A DNA stretch of 64,000 nt, taken from positions 307,377-371,376 of the forward strand of contig NZ_JANSKK010000005.1 of the NCBI RefSeq assembly GCF_026659735.1. The letters run 5' to 3'. The DNA comes from Staphylococcus pettenkoferi (GTDB lineage Bacteria; Bacillota; Bacilli; Staphylococcales; Staphylococcaceae). The position numbers and the translations under genes are program-made. Below, one piece after another: positions 61,701 to 64,000 of this stretch (the stretch's first letter is position 1; every line of letters starts with the position of its first letter). The notes under the pieces are model-generated. The model made no database searches. It was given only the letters and a program-made list of their open reading frames with translations, and was not told the origin of the DNA.

Positions 61701-64000
61701 GACCCTAAAACGACTAAACCAGGTCAACCAGTAGAAGTACCACAAACAAAAGATCCAGAACTTCCAACGGGTACACAATTCGAAGGCCCTAAAGATGTAC
61801 CAACAGGCTGGACAGTAGATGTAGATCCAAACACAGGTAAAGTAACAGCGACACCACCAGCGGATGCAGATCCAAACACGAGTGTCGACATTCCAGTTAC
61901 AGTTAAGTATCCAGATGGCTCAACTGAAACTACGAATGCGAAAGTGACAGTAACGCCAAACGATGCACAAGAAAATGATCCAGGATACGAAGATAAATCA
62001 ACTAAGCCAGGTCAACCAGTAGATGTACCTCAGACAAAAGATAAAGATTTACCACCAGGTACACAATTTGAAGGACCTAAGAATATTCCAGATGGTTGGA
62101 CTGTGAATGTAGATCCAAACACAGGAACAGTTACTGTGACGCCTCCTAAAGATGCTAAACCAGGTACTAAAGTTGGTATTCCAGTAACCGTTAAGTATCC
62201 GGATGGTTCAACTGATACAACAAATGCTAATGTAACTGTGTTAACACCAGATGCTCAAGAGCACGATCCAGGTTATGATCCTAAATCAACAAAACCAGGT
62301 CAACCAGTAGAAGTACCACAAACAAAAGATTCAGATCTACCACCAGGTACACAATTTGAAGGACCTAAGGATGTTCCAGATGGTTGGACAGTGGACGTAG
62401 ATCCGAATACAGGAACAGTTACCGTAACACCACCTAATAATGCTAAACCTGGCACAGAAGTGGGTATTCCGGTTACAGTGAGATATCCAGATGGCTCTAC
62501 TGAAACAACGAATGCAACGGTAACAGTAATTCCTAAAGATCCAAGTGAAACTGATGCAGGTCAAAACGACCCAGGTTACGAAGATAAAACAACGAAACCA
62601 GGACAACCGGTAGAAGTACCACAAACAAAAGATTCAGACTTACCACCAGGTACACAATTTGAAGGACCTAAAGATGTACCACCAGGTTGGACAGTAGACG
62701 TAGATCCAAATACAGGAACAGTAACAGTAACGCCACCTGCTGATGCAAATCCAGGTACGGAAATTAACATTCCAGTTACAGTTAAATATCCAGATGGCTC
62801 AACTGATGATGCGAATGCGAAAGTAACAGTAATTCCTAAGGACCCAAGTGAAACGGACGCAGGTCAAAATAATCCAGGTTATAATGATGGACATACAAAA
62901 CCGGGACAACCTGTCACTGTACCACAAACAGGAGATACAGATTTACCACCTGATACTACATTTGAAGGACCGAAAGATGTTCCAGAAGGTTGGACTATAA
63001 CTGTAGATCCAAATACAGGTGAAGTAACAGTAACGCCACCTGAAGATATTCAACCAGGTACTGAAATCGAAATTCCTATAACAGTACATTATCCAGACGG
63101 ATCAACAGATGAAGTTAATGCGAAAGTTATTGTAGACGAACCTGAAGAATCAGATGCGGATGCTGATAGCGATGCGGATTCAGATAGCGACGCAGATTCG
63201 GATAGTGATGCAGATTCAGATAGCGATGCAGATTCAGACAGCGATTCCGACTCAGACAGTGACTCTGACTCAGATAGTGACTCTGACTCAGATAGTGACT
63301 CGGATTCAGACAGTGATTCAGACTCCGACAGCGACTCAGATTCCGACAGCGACTCAGACTCAGATAGTGACTCTGATTCCGATAGTGACTCAGACTCAGA
63401 TAGCGACTCAGACAGCGACTCCGATTCAGACAGTGACTCTGACTCAGATAGCGACTCTGACTCAGATAGTGATTCCGACTCAGATAGCGATTCCGATTCG
63501 GACAGCGACTCAGACTCAGATAGCGACTCAGATTCGGACAGCGACTCTGATTCCGATAGTGATTCCGACTCAGACAGCGACTCAGATTCAGATAGCGACT
63601 CTGACTCAGATAGTGATTCCGACTCAGATAGCGACTCGGATTCAGACAGTGATTCAGACTCCGACAGCGATTCAGACTCAGATAGCGACTCAGATTCAGA
63701 TAGCGACTCAGACTCAGATAGTGACTCTGATTCCGATAGTGATTCAGACTCAGATAGCGATTCCGATTCGGACAGCGACTCCGATTCAGACAGTGACTCT
63801 GACTCAGATAGTGATTCCGACTCAGATTCAGACAGCGATTCCGATTCGGACAGCGACTCAGACTCAGATAGCGACTCAGATTCGGACAGCGACTCTGATT
63901 CCGATAGTGATTCTGACTCAGACAGCGATTCCGATTCGGACAGCGACTCAGACTCAGATAGCGACTCAGATTCGGACAGCGACTCTGATTCCGATAGTGA
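58773..64000 (+). CDS. YSIRK adhesin with YPDG (Rib-like) and Ser-Asp repeats, incomplete at window end
   Basis: A cell-wall adhesin of Sdr-type design, at least 1,742 residues. TTG 58773 follows GGGAGG. Residues 1-49 are a YSIRK/GS signal peptide ([13 protein letters not shown]). Residues 50-about 200 are Ser/Thr/Glu/Gln-rich. Residues about 205-285 form a short helical region. About 12 YPDG/Rib-like modules of roughly 95 residues follow, each with NPGY, TKPGQPV and VTYPDGSTD variants. The last part is a Ser-Asp repeat stalk that spans the membrane-wall layer in Sdr proteins. An LPxTG anchor is expected beyond the window. No Clf/Sdr-type A domain with a latch is evident. Confidence 0.9.
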   Translation, partial: MRNKKRKGRLDFLPNRQNKYSIRRFTVGTASILIGATLIFGANSDAKAAEDTEANSSHSVGNNDKGEGSAKESTEAEAVSNPETTDTTSHDTQATETEASQATDEASSTEQSVQDDQTQEEATDAQTEQPSQHETKASNDDNSSSQVDPSTQQKEDQSTEQASKETEQVQTEEAAQSVENNKEITQSSNNKVETQDTHADINAVEDRTSAVDYYAKTTGVSNEEAEQAIDDLNIDTTKASAEEIKQAVLFEALKKYSDEQNQNPVAVRGYAGFRAAPDDTVVDAPIYVEVTDAESHNPGYESTTTKPGVSVDLDQTGDNDMPEGSEYDFAKNGLPSGWTGSIDQETGTITVTPPLDAQQNKSYPIKVIVTYPDGSKSRTLSPRVKVLFDDSRTYHPGYEEKTTTPAVSVTVPQTKDTNVPEGTRYTIKELPSTWTATVDEHTGELVVTPPASANPGDYADIILKVFYPDNSTNETSARVHVIANDTLSHDPGYKEVFTYPGKTVKSSQGNDTNMPEGSVYSIAPGYEIPEGWTIDLDSHTGEITATAPEIINPNTSIGVTVLVTYPDGTTDSPNARITVLANDAQKYNPGYEDSFTHPGVAVSVDQTKDKDIPEGTKYELDAPNLVSGWTATVDPTTGRITATPPLDSDENSYIFVPVNVTYPDGTVDNVRARVTVKLTDAEKHYPGYTPKTTQPGQSVDVPQVADKAIPSGTQFEVSGNVPEGWTINVNPSTGTVTATPPANANSGDVALVPVKVTYPDGSTDTANAKVTVIATDAQTNDPGYDPKSTKPGQPVEVPQTKDSDLPTGTQFEGPKDVPTGWTVDVDPNTGKVTATPPADADPNTSVDIPVTVKYPDGSTDTTNAKVTVTPNDAQDNDPGYDPKTTKPGQPVEVPQTKDPELPTGTQFEGPKDVPTGWTVDVDPNTGKVTATPPADADPNTSVNIPVTVKYPDGSTETTNAKVTVTPNDAQDNNPGYDPKTTKPGQPVEVPQTKDPELPTGTQFEGPKDVPTGWTVDVDPNTGKVTATPPADADPNTSVDIPVTVKYPDGSTETTNAKVTVTPNDAQENDPGYEDKSTKPGQPVDVPQTKDKDLPPGTQFEGPKNIPDGWTVNVDPNTGTVTVTPPKDAKPGTKVGIPVTVKYPDGSTDTTNANVTVLTPDAQEHDPGYDPKSTKPGQPVEVPQTKDSDLPPGTQFEGPKDVPDGWTVDVDPNTGTVTVTPPNNAKPGTEVGIPVTVRYPDGSTETTNATVTVIPKDPSETDAGQNDPGYEDKTTKPGQPVEVPQTKDSDLPPGTQFEGPKDVPPGWTVDVDPNTGTVTVTPPADANPGTEINIPVTVKYPDGSTDDANAKVTVIPKDPSETDAGQNNPGYNDGHTKPGQPVTVPQTGDTDLPPDTTFEGPKDVPEGWTITVDPNTGEVTVTPPEDIQPGTEIEIPITVHYPDGSTDEVNAKVIVDEPEESDADADSDADSDSDADSDSDADSDSDADSDSDSDSDSDSDSDSDSDSDSDSDSDSDSDSDSDSDSDSDSDSDSDSDSDSDSDSDSDSDSDSDSDSDSDSDSDSDSDSDSDSDSDSDSDSDSDSDSDSDSDSDSDSDSDSDSDSDSDSDSDSDSDSDSDSDSDSDSDSDSDSDSDSDSDSDSDSDSDSDSDSDSDSDSDSDSDSDSDSDSDSDSDSDSDSDSDSDSDSDSDSDSDSDSDSDSDSDSDSDSDSDSDSDSDSDSDSDSDSDSDSDSDSDSDSDSDS
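59640..63140 (+). repeat. about 12 tandem YPDG/Rib-like modules
   Basis: The modules are near 285-290 bp each. Those from about 61100 onward are much more alike (for example [20 protein letters not shown]) than the first five, so the array grew from its C-terminal side. The modules at 61401 and 61689 are 288 bp apart and nearly identical. Confidence 0.88.
63150..64000 (+). repeat. Ser-Asp dipeptide repeat (SD stalk)
   Basis: An unbroken run of GAT/GAC and TCx/AGx codons, basic unit 18 bp (SDSDSD). The first copies carry Ala in a SDADSD pattern (63153-63234). It runs off the window end. Confidence 0.95.

Noticed and set aside
63150..64000. CRISPR-like or satellite repeat
   Set aside because: The period is 6 and 18 bp with no spacers and an open frame of Ser-Asp codons; it is the adhesin stalk.

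Overview
The window looks like a chromosomal segment of a staphylococcus, probably a coagulase-negative species. The grounds are two giant YSIRK-type cell-wall proteins (one with an LPxTG anchor, one running into a Ser-Asp repeat), lysostaphin-type architecture in a third YSIRK protein, AGGAGG-type ribosome binding sites, frequent GTG/TTG starts and low-GC intergenic DNA. The species cannot be named from the sequence. No tRNA, rRNA, CRISPR array, insertion sequence or prophage gene is visible.

Layout: (1) 4-10333, a Bap-like biofilm surface protein with about 26 Ig-like modules, split by one frameshift near 2340. (2) 10531-13109, divergent pantothenate genes panCB / panE with no panD beside them. 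(3) 14102-22999, a complete assimilatory sulfate reduction and siroheme operon (cysH-cysJ-cysI-cobA-sirC-tauE-sat-cysC plus a small membrane protein). (4) 23185-25481, a two-subunit 5-oxoproline transporter with pyroglutamyl peptidase. (5) trhO and an orphan xylulokinase. (6) 28683-32575, a TPP-riboswitch-controlled thiazole operon (tenI-thiO-thiS-thiG-thiF). (7) An M20 deacylase, then a CcpA-site-controlled cluster 34304-38634: a frameshifted YfcC-type transporter, an AstE/aspartoacylase-like M14 enzyme, an RpiR regulator and an M20 carboxypeptidase-like protein. (8) 39093-43812, glutamate-synthase-like, MgtC-like, glycosyltransferase and small membrane proteins. (9) 43813-46062, a 790-bp gene-free region with a Fur-box promoter and a phased TGCCTA repeat array, upstream of formamidase fmdA-fmdB. 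(10) 46202-50476, a stress-type PPOX protein, DUF1722, an HrtAB-like ABC pair and a YSIRK-exported lysostaphin-like endopeptidase. (11) 50639-58224, lipoproteins, a small HTH protein, a frameshifted YozE-like gene, two paralogous 87-88 aa proteins flanking an MFS transporter, msrA and a second DUF4064 protein. (12) 58773 to the window end, a YSIRK/YPDG-repeat/SD-repeat adhesin, incomplete at the edge.

How the genes work together: the cys operon takes sulfate to sulfide and makes the siroheme its sulfite reductase needs. The thi operon makes the thiazole half of thiamine under TPP feedback. The pcp locus recovers glutamate from pyroglutamyl peptides. The 34-38 kb cluster looks like catabolite-repressed uptake and hydrolysis of an N-acyl amino acid or peptide; its transporter is broken and its M20 enzyme seems to lack the catalytic base, so it may be decaying.

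The most unusual items are the repeat array with its Fur-like promoter before fmdA, the chromosomal lysostaphin-like enzyme with no immunity gene nearby, the homogenised 510-bp superrepeat in the Bap-like gene, and three independent single frameshifts. Those frameshifts could be real decay, phase variation or assembly error.
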